17,929 nucleotides of DNA from positions 1 to 17,929 of the forward strand of contig CAIRNW010000229.1 in NCBI GenBank assembly GCA_903879995.1, read 5' to 3'. Origin of the DNA: an uncultured Bacteroidota bacterium. GTDB taxonomy: Bacteria; Bacteroidota; Bacteroidia; Chitinophagales; Chitinophagaceae. Under the pieces are notes generated by a model that was given only the letters and a program-made list of their open reading frames with translations, had not been told where the DNA came from and made no database searches. Positions 7,959-15,217 of this stretch are shown here, one piece after another (position 1 is the stretch's first letter; the number at the start of each line of letters is the position of its first letter). Position numbers and translations under genes: made by a program.

Positions 7959-9047
7959 ATGCAGCCTGATCGACCAATGAAAACAAACATTCATAGTAAA
8001 AACTGGGATCGCTCCATCATCCCGTGTACAGCGACAATTCGAGATGTAATCCAAAACCTCAATGATGTGGGAATTCAAATTGCCTTGATTACGGATTTGA
8101 AAGGTGCTTTAATTGGCACCATATCAGATGGAGATGTCCGTAGAGGTCTACTGAGGGGATTGGGTCTTGAGAGCCCAATTGAATCAATAATTCACCGTAA
8201 CCCGCTGGTTGTCCCTGAATCAATGGAACGCGATTATGTACTTCAGTTGATGAAAGCCAACAAAGTTTGGCAAGTACCTGTTGTTAGTGAGGACAACCGA
8301 GTAGTCGGAATACATCTTTGGGATAATTTAGTTGATGGAGACGTCCTCTCCGATTCCATGGGTACGACCAACCTAATGGTAATTATGGCGGGTGGCAAAG
8401 GTACGCGTCTACGTCCTCACACGGAGAGTTGTCCCAAGCCAATGCTTAAAATTGGTGGTAGACCAATGCTGGAACATATCATTGAACGGGCGAGATCCCA
8501 GGGATTTAGGGATTTTGTTATCTCCATTCACTATTTGGGTCACATGGTAGAGGAATATTTCGGCAATGGGGAGAAACACGGTGTGAAGATTAATTACCTG
8601 CGCGAAGAGTACCCAATGGGTACAGCAGGTGCACTTTCTTTGTTAACACCCTTACCAAAACAACCGTTTATTGTTACAAATGGGGATGTGATTACAGAGA
8701 TTAAGTATAACGATATGCTAAATTTCCACCAGCAGCACCGGGCTAGTGCCACAATGGCAGTTCGTTTATATGAATGGCAGCACCCGTTTGGAGTTGTGGA
8801 GATGGAGGGACTAAAAATAATTGGTTTCAATGAAAAACCTGTAGTGCGTACTCATGTTAACACAGGGGTTTATGCACTCAACTCGGAAACCCTATCCCAC
8901 TTAAAAAGTAATGAGCCGTGTGATATGCCCTCTCTTTTTGACAGATTGCGGGATAAGGGTGACCTAACCATTGCTTACCCTATTCATGAAATCTGGCTGG
9001 ATGTGGGCCGACCGGATGACTTTGCCAAAGCGAGCAATATATTTTAG
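7959..9047 (+). CDS. ptmE: CBS-domain nucleotidyltransferase, PtmE-like
   Basis: This two-part protein has a pair of CBS domains (about residues 15-130) fused to a sugar-phosphate nucleotidyltransferase domain. The latter begins at about residue 139 with VIMAGGKGTRLRP and PKPMLKIGGRPMLEHI. The domain order matches PtmE of Campylobacter, the glucosamine-1-phosphate guanylyltransferase that supplies GDP-GlcN to the legionaminic pathway. Its presence suggests the GDP-linked route, but nucleotide preference cannot be read by eye. CBS pairs often bind adenine nucleotides, so regulation by energy charge is possible. The start is uncertain: TTG 7953, ATG 7959 and ATG 7977 are in frame, none with a good ribosome binding site. 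I chose 7959; 7977 is equally plausible. The other known suppliers of the GDP sugar (PtmF, PgmL) are not in this window. Confidence 0.85.
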   Translation: MQPDRPMKTNIHSKNWDRSIIPCTATIRDVIQNLNDVGIQIALITDLKGALIGTISDGDVRRGLLRGLGLESPIESIIHRNPLVVPESMERDYVLQLMKANKVWQVPVVSEDNRVVGIHLWDNLVDGDVLSDSMGTTNLMVIMAGGKGTRLRPHTESCPKPMLKIGGRPMLEHIIERARSQGFRDFVISIHYLGHMVEEYFGNGEKHGVKINYLREEYPMGTAGALSLLTPLPKQPFIVTNGDVITEIKYNDMLNFHQQHRASATMAVRLYEWQHPFGVVEMEGLKIIGFNEKPVVRTHVNTGVYALNSETLSHLKSNEPCDMPSLFDRLRDKGDLTIAYPIHEIWLDVGRPDDFAKASNIF

Positions 9048-9077
9048 ATTAAGACCTTAGCACCCTTGGTATTCAAA

Positions 9078-10289
9078 ATGAACGATAAAACATCCTCTAA
9101 GAAGAACAACCTACTCTTGCGTTGTAAACGGTGTGGCTTGCCAGAAACCTATGAAACGATTGAATTCGATTCTGAAGGCGTCTGTAATATATGTCGAAGC
9201 ACTGAATACAAACAAACCAGCATAGACTGGCTAGAGCGCAAAAAACTCCTTGACGCACTGATTGAAAAGCACAGAGGTAAAGCAGATTATGACTGCATTA
9301 TCCCTTTTTCTGGTGGTAAAGACAGTACGTTTCAGCTCTACTACCTAATGAAAGAATATAAAATAAAACCACTTTTGGTTCGTTTTAACCACGGTTTTAT
9401 GAGAGACACAATTCAAAATAATAATCATAGAACGTTCAAAAAGTTGGGCGTAGATGTTCTGGAATTTACACCCAATTGGCATATTGTAAAGCGTCTAATG
9501 TTAGAGTCTTTCAAGCGTAAAACTGATTTTTGTTGGCATTGTCATACCGGGATCTATTCTTATCCCCTAAGAGTTGCACTCATGTACAAAATACCTCTTG
9601 TGTTTTGGGGGGAACCACAGGCTGATATCACGGCTTACTATGATTACTTGAACGATGATATTGAATATGAAGACGATAAGAAGTTTAATATGCTTCGTAC
9701 CCTAGGCATTACAGCTGAGGATATGCATGGAATGATTGATTCTCCTGAAAATCCGTTTGATAAACGTGATCTCTTGCCTTACACATTTCCTCCCGTTAAA
9801 GAATTGATAGCCATGCGTTATTGTTCAGTTCCACTAGGCAGCTTTATTCCATGGGATTATACCAAGAATACCAGCATCATAAAAAAAGAGTTGGGTTGGC
9901 AAATTGATGAATTAGAGGGTGTGCCGTCAGATTTAAATCAACATGGGGAGAAAATCGAATGCTTTATGCAAGGTACTCGTGATTATATCAAATTCATAAA
10001 AAGAGGCTATAGCAGGGTGGCTCAGATTAATGCCTTCCATGTCCGTAATGGTAGAATGAATTCTGAAGAAGCACAAAAACTTAATGAAGAATATGACGGA
10101 CGTCGGCCTCCTTCCTTAGATATATTTCTAGAATACGTTGGACTTACAGAAGTTGAATTTAACGAGATTACCAAAGGGATGGCTATTCCACCCTACGAAC
10201 ACGATTTCGACTTACGAGGTGAAGCCCCTAAAGTTTGGGACTTTGATCAATGGTATCGAGAGGATAATCGCGAAAATTCATCGTCATGA
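9078..10289 (+). CDS. N-acetyl sugar amidotransferase (WbpG/PseA/PtmG family)
   Basis: This 403-residue ATP-pyrophosphatase-type enzyme converts an N-acetyl group on a sugar to an acetamidino group, using ammonia supplied by a glutaminase partner. It has an N-terminal zinc-ribbon-like cluster (Cys16, Cys19, Cys36, Cys39). The PP-loop SGGKDST starts at Ser78, and a further Cys-x-x-Cys-His motif is at 152-156 (CWHCHTG). This arrangement is typical of WbpG of Pseudomonas and of PseA and PtmG of Campylobacter. I start it at ATG 9078, since the in-frame TTG at 9066 adds only four unconserved residues. Its stop overlaps the next start as ATGA. The HisH- and HisF-like genes that follow are the usual partners of this family, so the three form an amidation module. 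Confidence 0.9.
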   Translation: MNDKTSSKKNNLLLRCKRCGLPETYETIEFDSEGVCNICRSTEYKQTSIDWLERKKLLDALIEKHRGKADYDCIIPFSGGKDSTFQLYYLMKEYKIKPLLVRFNHGFMRDTIQNNNHRTFKKLGVDVLEFTPNWHIVKRLMLESFKRKTDFCWHCHTGIYSYPLRVALMYKIPLVFWGEPQADITAYYDYLNDDIEYEDDKKFNMLRTLGITAEDMHGMIDSPENPFDKRDLLPYTFPPVKELIAMRYCSVPLGSFIPWDYTKNTSIIKKELGWQIDELEGVPSDLNQHGEKIECFMQGTRDYIKFIKRGYSRVAQINAFHVRNGRMNSEEAQKLNEEYDGRRPPSLDIFLEYVGLTEVEFNEITKGMAIPPYEHDFDLRGEAPKVWDFDQWYREDNRENSSS

Positions 10290-10903
10290 TTGGAATTATT
10301 GATTACGGTGCGGGAAATCTTGCGTCAGTCCGATATGCTTTCGAGAAGTTAGGTGTTGAGGTGGAGATTTGCTCCAATCCCTCGCTGACTCTTCGCTACA
10401 GTCACTTAGTTTTGCCGGGTGTAGGCTCGTTTCGGATGGCCATGGAGCGGTTGCAACAAAAAAAATGGCCAAGTGCAATTCATGAATATGTAGCAGAAGG
10501 ACGCCCATTACTCGGCATTTGCTTAGGAATGCAACTGTTTTTTGATGAAGGTGAAGAGCATGGTCCCAGCTTGGGCTTAGGCTTAGTTCCAGGGCAGGTA
10601 AAACTAATGTATCCAACTGATCATTTGAATGTTCCTCATGTGGGTTGGAACCGACTTTATCAACGATATTCACATCCTCTTTTTGAGGGAATTAGAGATA
10701 ACGTAGACTACTATTTTGTACACTCCTATCACTGCATACCTGCAAATGAGAATGATATCCTTGCAACTTGTGACTATGGTGGTCATTTTGTTGCATCTAT
10801 TGCAAGACATAATATTGTTGGAATGCAATTCCATCCGGAAAAAAGTCAACCAAGTGGTCTTCGGATTTTGAAAAAGTTCACAGACTGGAACGGGAAATGC
10901 TGA
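10286..10903 (+). CDS. hisH: HisH-like glutaminase subunit of the sugar amidation module
   Basis: This 205-residue class I glutamine amidotransferase releases ammonia from glutamine for its partner enzyme. The full catalytic triad is present: Cys79 in LGICLGMQ, with His183 and Glu185 in MQFHPEKSQ. The oxyanion-strand segment PGVGSF (45-50) is also intact, so an active glutaminase is expected. It overlaps the amidotransferase gene by 4 bases and the HisF-like gene by 7, giving a tightly coupled three-gene set. The protein family is that of imidazole glycerol phosphate synthase subunit HisH. Linkage to the N-acetyl sugar amidotransferase and the absence of any other histidine gene indicate that it serves sugar amidation, as HisH2 does in the Pseudomonas O-antigen cluster. 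Confidence 0.9.
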   Translation: MIGIIDYGAGNLASVRYAFEKLGVEVEICSNPSLTLRYSHLVLPGVGSFRMAMERLQQKKWPSAIHEYVAEGRPLLGICLGMQLFFDEGEEHGPSLGLGLVPGQVKLMYPTDHLNVPHVGWNRLYQRYSHPLFEGIRDNVDYYFVHSYHCIPANENDILATCDYGGHFVASIARHNIVGMQFHPEKSQPSGLRILKKFTDWNGKC

Positions 10904-11661
10904 AGAAAAGAGTTATTCCTGTTTTACTGCTTCGAGATGGAAGGATGGTGAAAGGAAAACGATTTAGTGATTATCGGGATACTGGCTCACCGCAGACGGC
11001 AGTACGAATTTACAGCGCTCAAGATGCCGATGAATTAGTTTTACTGGATATTCAAGCAACCACCAACGGTCACAGAGCATTATTAGATATACTTCACTTG
11101 GCTGCCGAAGAGTGTTTTATGCCTCTTACTGCTGGTGGTGGTGTTACATCTCTTGATAACATACGCGAACTGTTGCTCGCTGGGGCAGATAAGGTTCTGG
11201 TTAATACTGCAACTGTTACTAGACCCAGTTTGATCAAACAGGCTGCTGAAAGCTTTGGCAATCAATGCATTGTGGCAGGAATAGATTATCGTGCAGATGA
11301 TAACGGAGTTCCAAAGGTATGGATTCGAAGTGGTCATGAACCTACCAGCTTAGACCCAGTTGATCACGCTCGTCATCTTGCCGATCTCGGTGCTGGTGAA
11401 ATTCTCTTAAATTCCATCGATAGAGATGGAATGATGGGAGGCTATGACTTAAAAATGGCTGATGCAGTTGCTCATGCTGTGTCTGTACCTGTTATTGCTT
11501 CCGGAGGAGCAGGTAATTTTATGCACCTCGCTGAAGCACTAAGTAATACCGCAGTTTCTGCAGTTGCTTGCGCCAGTTTATTTCATTTCGGCGATAATAA
11601 CCCTATCCGCGCTAGGTCATACTTGCGTAATCAGGGAATTCAAATGAGGAATCTGAAGTAA
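10897..11661 (+). CDS. hisF: HisF-like ammonia-channel partner, cyclase residue Asp11 missing
   Basis: This 254-residue (beta/alpha)8 protein is homologous to the cyclase subunit of imidazole glycerol phosphate synthase. It aligns without gaps to the Thermotoga enzyme over the N-terminal segment. The catalytic Asp11 of true HisF (IACLDVKDG) is leucine here (IPVLLLRDG), while the second catalytic aspartate, Asp130 (AGIDYR), is kept. LLNSIDRDGMMGGYD and ASGGAGNF are conserved phosphate-binding segments. Loss of Asp11 argues that it no longer makes histidine precursors and instead docks HisH and conducts ammonia for the sugar amidotransferase, as proposed for HisF2. It overlaps hisH by 7 bases, and its TAA shares one base with the following ATG. 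Confidence 0.88.
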   Translation: MLKKRVIPVLLLRDGRMVKGKRFSDYRDTGSPQTAVRIYSAQDADELVLLDIQATTNGHRALLDILHLAAEECFMPLTAGGGVTSLDNIRELLLAGADKVLVNTATVTRPSLIKQAAESFGNQCIVAGIDYRADDNGVPKVWIRSGHEPTSLDPVDHARHLADLGAGEILLNSIDRDGMMGGYDLKMADAVAHAVSVPVIASGGAGNFMHLAEALSNTAVSAVACASLFHFGDNNPIRARSYLRNQGIQMRNLK

Positions 11662-12320
11662 TGATCTGCACCTTAACATTAATAGATCTTACTCATTTTA
11701 TTAATAACTTGCTTGATAGTTATTTGCCGGATAGAAACAAGAGTCTAGTATCAATAGCCTTAATTAAAGACTCTCTTGAGAAAGTTGAATATTCGTTTTC
11801 TCGCATAAAACGTAAATACTATCAGGAAAATGGTATGCCATTATTCGATCACCTGAATGGTGATCATATGGCGGTTTTCCTATATTATTTATCAAATCTA
11901 ATATATAGAAATGCCAGTAACAGCCAACTTGCGACGAAGCTTTTTTATCTGAATAAAATCATGCATGGAGTAGACCTATTCTACTCCGTGCCAATGCCTG
12001 ATGTATTTATGTTAGTTCATCCTGTAGGTACCGTAATTGGTAAAGCTAATTTTAATAACTATCTCGTGGTTTATCAAAACTGTACCATTGGCGCTGATAC
12101 TGATGTTTACCCAAGCTTTGGAGAAGGTATTGTTTTGTACTCTGGTACAAGTGTAATAGGCAATTGTATTATAGGGAATAATGTTATTTTCGGTGCAAAC
12201 ACTCTTCTGATAGATACTGATGTTTCAGATAATACTCTGGTGGTTGGTCAGTATCCCGCTCAACGAATATTTCAGAATCAAAGACATGTTCGGGAACAAA
12301 TCTTTGGATTAGTAAATTGA
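11661..12320 (+). CDS. CysE-like hexapeptide-repeat acyltransferase
   Basis: This 219-residue protein has a helical N-terminal half and a C-terminal left-handed beta-helix (about 112-200), the layout of serine O-acetyltransferase. Key segments are NKIMHGVDLFYSVPMPD (98-114), VHPVGTVIG with a likely catalytic His120, and YNNYLVVYQ-like repeats ending in NNVIFGANTLL. Residues 101-106 (MHGVDL) recall the CysE HGVDI motif. Genuine cysteine biosynthesis is unlikely in this position, immediately after the amidation module (TAATG junction) and 12 bases before the CMP-sugar synthetase. I infer acylation of a sugar or of a small activated substituent. The gene is visibly AT-rich. Fold is confident, substrate unknown. 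Confidence 0.75.
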   Translation: MICTLTLIDLTHFINNLLDSYLPDRNKSLVSIALIKDSLEKVEYSFSRIKRKYYQENGMPLFDHLNGDHMAVFLYYLSNLIYRNASNSQLATKLFYLNKIMHGVDLFYSVPMPDVFMLVHPVGTVIGKANFNNYLVVYQNCTIGADTDVYPSFGEGIVLYSGTSVIGNCIIGNNVIFGANTLLIDTDVSDNTLVVGQYPAQRIFQNQRHVREQIFGLVN

Positions 12321-12332
12321 AGGTTTTGCAGG

Positions 12333-13046
12333 ATGATTAATCACAAGAAAGTTCTTGGTTTAGTACTGGCTAGGGCAGGATCTAAAGGTCTACCAGGGAA
12401 GAACATCAAATTAATCAATGGAGAACCCTTAATTCATTGGACGATTGCCAGTGGTCTAGCTTCTGTGTACATTGATGATGTAGTTGTTAGCACTGATGGT
12501 GAGGATATTGCCCGGGTGGCAATTCAATCTGGTGCAGAAGTTCCATTTTTACGCCCTGCTGAGCTAGCTACCGACACTGCAAGTTCAGTAGACGCTATAT
12601 TCCATGCTCTTGATTGGCTGATTGAACATGCACGCAAATATGAAATCATCGTACTTTTAGAGCCAACCTCTCCACTGCGAGACTCCCGTGACATTGATAC
12701 TGCCTTAGAAATCATGGAACAAAACCAAGCTAATTCAGTAGTCAGCGTTTGTCGAGCGGAAAGTCTGCATCCTGCTTTTATGTATTTTGTAAATTCCAGT
12801 GGAGCTCTACACCCCTATACGAATCAACAGCCCAATGGTCTTCGACGTCAAGATATTGAACCAGTTTATTTCTTAGATGGTACTGTATATTGCTCTTACA
12901 CTGAAATTTTACGGAGTAAAAATGGCTTTTATCACGAAGGCACCTACGCTTATATAGTGCCTAAATGGAAGTCATTAGAAATTGATGACGAGGATGATTT
13001 TGTTATGGTCGAAGCATTAATGAAATTTAAAAATGGGAAAGCATAA
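12333..13046 (+). CDS. legF: CMP-nonulosonate cytidylyltransferase, LegF/NeuA-type
   Basis: This 237-residue enzyme activates the free nonulosonic acid with CTP to give the CMP-sugar donor. The nucleotide-binding N-terminus LVLARAGSKGLPGKNIK (residues 10-26) is the acylneuraminate cytidylyltransferase signature. VVVSTDGEDIARVA follows, then LLEPTSPLRDSRDID and FLDGTVYCSYTE, the last likely contributing to metal binding. Length is normal for the family. It lies 12 bases after the CysE-like gene and 6 bases before the class III aminotransferase gene. Specificity for legionaminate, an amidino derivative or another nonulosonate cannot be decided from the motifs; the pathway context favours a legionaminic-type substrate. 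Confidence 0.9.
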   Translation: MINHKKVLGLVLARAGSKGLPGKNIKLINGEPLIHWTIASGLASVYIDDVVVSTDGEDIARVAIQSGAEVPFLRPAELATDTASSVDAIFHALDWLIEHARKYEIIVLLEPTSPLRDSRDIDTALEIMEQNQANSVVSVCRAESLHPAFMYFVNSSGALHPYTNQQPNGLRRQDIEPVYFLDGTVYCSYTEILRSKNGFYHEGTYAYIVPKWKSLEIDDEDDFVMVEALMKFKNGKA

Positions 13047-13052
13047 AAAAGT

Positions 13053-14405
13053 ATGACCTATCAGCAACGATTAAATCATGCCATTCCTGGCGGCGCTCAT
13101 ACCTACTCTCGAGGGTTTGATCAGTTTCCATCAAATGCACCTCAGATTCTTGAAAAAGGAAAAGGTGCTTATGTTTGGGATTCGGAAGGTGATCAATTCC
13201 TAGACTATGGTATGGCTTTGCGCGCAGTAACCTTAGGTTATGCCAACCCCCGTGTGAATGCGGCTGCAATTAAGCAAATTGAAAATGGTAACAACTTGAC
13301 TCGGGCTTCTGTAATTGAGTTGGAAGCAGCGGAATTATTTACTAGTTTAATTCCTGGTGCAGACATGGTGAAGTTTGCTAAGAATGGCTCTAACGTAACC
13401 ACCGCTGCTGTCAAAGTTGCTCGAGCTTTCACCGTTCGCCGCTATGTTTGTATACCCCGACAGCACCCATTCTTTTCATTTGATGACTGGTTTATTGGGA
13501 CGACTCCTTTACAACGGGGAATTCCTCAAGAATACGTCTCCTCAACACTCCTCTTTGATTACAATGATATTACTTCACTAAAATATTTGTTCAATCAATA
13601 CCCTGATCAAATTGCAGCGGTAGTGCTAGAACCTGCTACAACAACTATTCCGTGCCCAGCTAACTGTATCGAACTTACCGCTGATCCTCAGTGCATATCT
13701 TGTCCTAACAAAAGCAATAATTTTCTGCATCAAGTACAAAATCTTTGTAGGAATGAAGGGGCACTATTTATCCTGGACGAGATGATCACTGGATTTCGCT
13801 GGTCGCTTCAGGGTGCTGGTCACTATTTTAATGTTACTCCCGATTTAATGACTTTTGGAAAAGCCATGGCAAATGGTTTTTCAGTAGCTGCTTTAGCTGG
13901 TCGACGGGATATTATGGAAGTTGGAGCTATTGATAAACAAGGTTCAGAAAGAACGTTTCTCTTGTCGACTACCCATGGCGGCGAAATGTGTGGACTGGGT
14001 GCTTTCATCGAAACCATGACTATCTATCAGGAACGCAATGTTTGTCGACATCTCTGGGACTATGGTGCAAAGCTAAAGGCTGGAATGAATGATATTGCAT
14101 TAGCTCTGGGTATAAAGGATTTCTTTGAAGTGATTGGCCCTTCTATTTCTTTGAATTACATTACACGAGATGCCCAGGGTTTAGTATCAGCGGCGTTCCG
14201 AACACTGTTTGCCCAAGAAATGATAAAGAGTAAAGTTTTAATGCCATGGATTGCAGTCAGTTTATCCCATACCGATAAAGAGTTAACCTTAACCCTTGAT
14301 GCCTGTTATAAGGCTTTACAAGTTTACAAGGAGGCTATTGTTAAAGGGGTTGAAAACTATCTTGTAGGTTCAGAAGTTAAGCCAGTTTTTAGAAAATACA
14401 ATTAA
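13053..14405 (+). CDS. Class III PLP aminotransferase (GSA aminomutase-like) with a four-cysteine insert
   Basis: This 450-residue protein resembles glutamate-1-semialdehyde 2,1-aminomutase and related class III aminotransferases. Seen are IPGGAHTYSRGFDQFP (11-26), FAKNGSNVTTAAVKVAR (108-124), the PLP-ring aspartate Asp242 in LDEMITGFRW, and the Schiff-base Lys270 in TFGKAMANGF. After VVLEPATTTIP comes an insert with Cys201, Cys205, Cys214 and Cys217 (C-x3-C-x8-C-x2-C), absent from chlorophyll-pathway GSA aminomutase as I know it and suggestive of a bound metal. It lies 6 bases after legF and shares one base with the nitrilase-type gene, so it belongs to the operon rather than to tetrapyrrole synthesis. 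A role in aminating or epimerising a keto intermediate or a side-chain precursor is possible but unproven. Confidence 0.85.
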   Translation: MTYQQRLNHAIPGGAHTYSRGFDQFPSNAPQILEKGKGAYVWDSEGDQFLDYGMALRAVTLGYANPRVNAAAIKQIENGNNLTRASVIELEAAELFTSLIPGADMVKFAKNGSNVTTAAVKVARAFTVRRYVCIPRQHPFFSFDDWFIGTTPLQRGIPQEYVSSTLLFDYNDITSLKYLFNQYPDQIAAVVLEPATTTIPCPANCIELTADPQCISCPNKSNNFLHQVQNLCRNEGALFILDEMITGFRWSLQGAGHYFNVTPDLMTFGKAMANGFSVAALAGRRDIMEVGAIDKQGSERTFLLSTTHGGEMCGLGAFIETMTIYQERNVCRHLWDYGAKLKAGMNDIALALGIKDFFEVIGPSISLNYITRDAQGLVSAAFRTLFAQEMIKSKVLMPWIAVSLSHTDKELTLTLDACYKALQVYKEAIVKGVENYLVGSEVKPVFRKYN

Positions 14406-15202
14406 TGCGAATTGCTTTAGTTTCTCTTAACCAACATTGGCTTGATAAAGATACCAATGCCCAGTATTGTAGGCAGTTTATCCAAGAGTCCAAGAAACGA
14501 GGCTGTGACTTGGTGATTTTTCCAGAAATGACACTAACGGGCTACTCCCTTGAGGTTAATTCATTTACTGAAAACTTATCAGATTCTTGGACTTTGAGCA
14601 CATTTCATCAATTAGCAAAATCTATTGATATAAACATTATTTTTGGAGCCTTACTTTCTTACCGAGGGAACTCTCCTGAAAATTGTCTTTGTCTTGCAAC
14701 TCCATTCGCTACATCTGCTGTTTATTCAAAGTTACATCCTTTCACTTTTGTGGGTGAAGAAAAAGTTCTCCTCGCCGGAAATAGTCTCGGATATGTTGAT
14801 TTGCTCGATGTAAGACTTGGTGCTAGTATCTGCTATGACTTGCGCTTCCCGGTTATCTTTTCCCTGATGGCTTCCAAATGCTTTGGAGTGATCTGCATTG
14901 CAAACTGGCCTCAGAGCCGAGTCAATCATTGGCGAACATTATTGATAGCCCGTGCCATTGAAAATCAGATGATCATGATTGGTGTAAACCGGGTAGGCGT
15001 GGATGGCAACGGTCTGTTCTACGAAAAAAGTAGCATGGTCGTTCTTCCAAATGGAGATATTAGCTTACCAACATCCAGTTCAGAAGAACTAGACATTTAT
15101 GACGTTGATTTCGCTATGACTACCAAGGCGCGGCAAGAATTTCCAACCCTTAGAGATGGAAACTTTGAACGCTATCAAGAATTATATTTTAATCAGAATT
15201 GA
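14405..15202 (+). CDS. Carbon-nitrogen hydrolase (nitrilase superfamily)
   Basis: This 265-residue cytoplasmic hydrolase has the complete nitrilase-superfamily triad: Glu41 in VIFPEMTLTGY, Lys109 in VYSKLHPFTFVGEE, and Cys143 in GASICYDLRFP. The length and ARAIENQMIMIGVNRVG segment fit the amidase branches (omega-amidase or N-carbamoylase type) better than true nitrilases. The reaction is probably cleavage or transfer at an amide or carbamoyl bond. The start codon overlaps the preceding stop by one base, so translation is likely coupled to the class III aminotransferase. No standard nonulosonate pathway includes such an enzyme. It could process an N-acyl or amidino group or salvage a side product; substrate is unknown. 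Confidence 0.85.
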   Translation: MRIALVSLNQHWLDKDTNAQYCRQFIQESKKRGCDLVIFPEMTLTGYSLEVNSFTENLSDSWTLSTFHQLAKSIDINIIFGALLSYRGNSPENCLCLATPFATSAVYSKLHPFTFVGEEKVLLAGNSLGYVDLLDVRLGASICYDLRFPVIFSLMASKCFGVICIANWPQSRVNHWRTLLIARAIENQMIMIGVNRVGVDGNGLFYEKSSMVVLPNGDISLPTSSSEELDIYDVDFAMTTKARQEFPTLRDGNFERYQELYFNQN

Positions 15203-15217
15203 CTAAGTTTTGTAATT

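Noticed and set aside
10286..11661. HisH and HisF as part of a histidine biosynthesis operon
   Set aside because: No other his gene is present. HisF lacks Asp11, and both genes are coupled to an N-acetyl sugar amidotransferase.
13053..14405. Chlorophyll-pathway glutamate-1-semialdehyde aminomutase (hemL)
   Set aside because: It sits inside a sugar operon with overlapping neighbours and carries a four-cysteine insert not expected in HemL.
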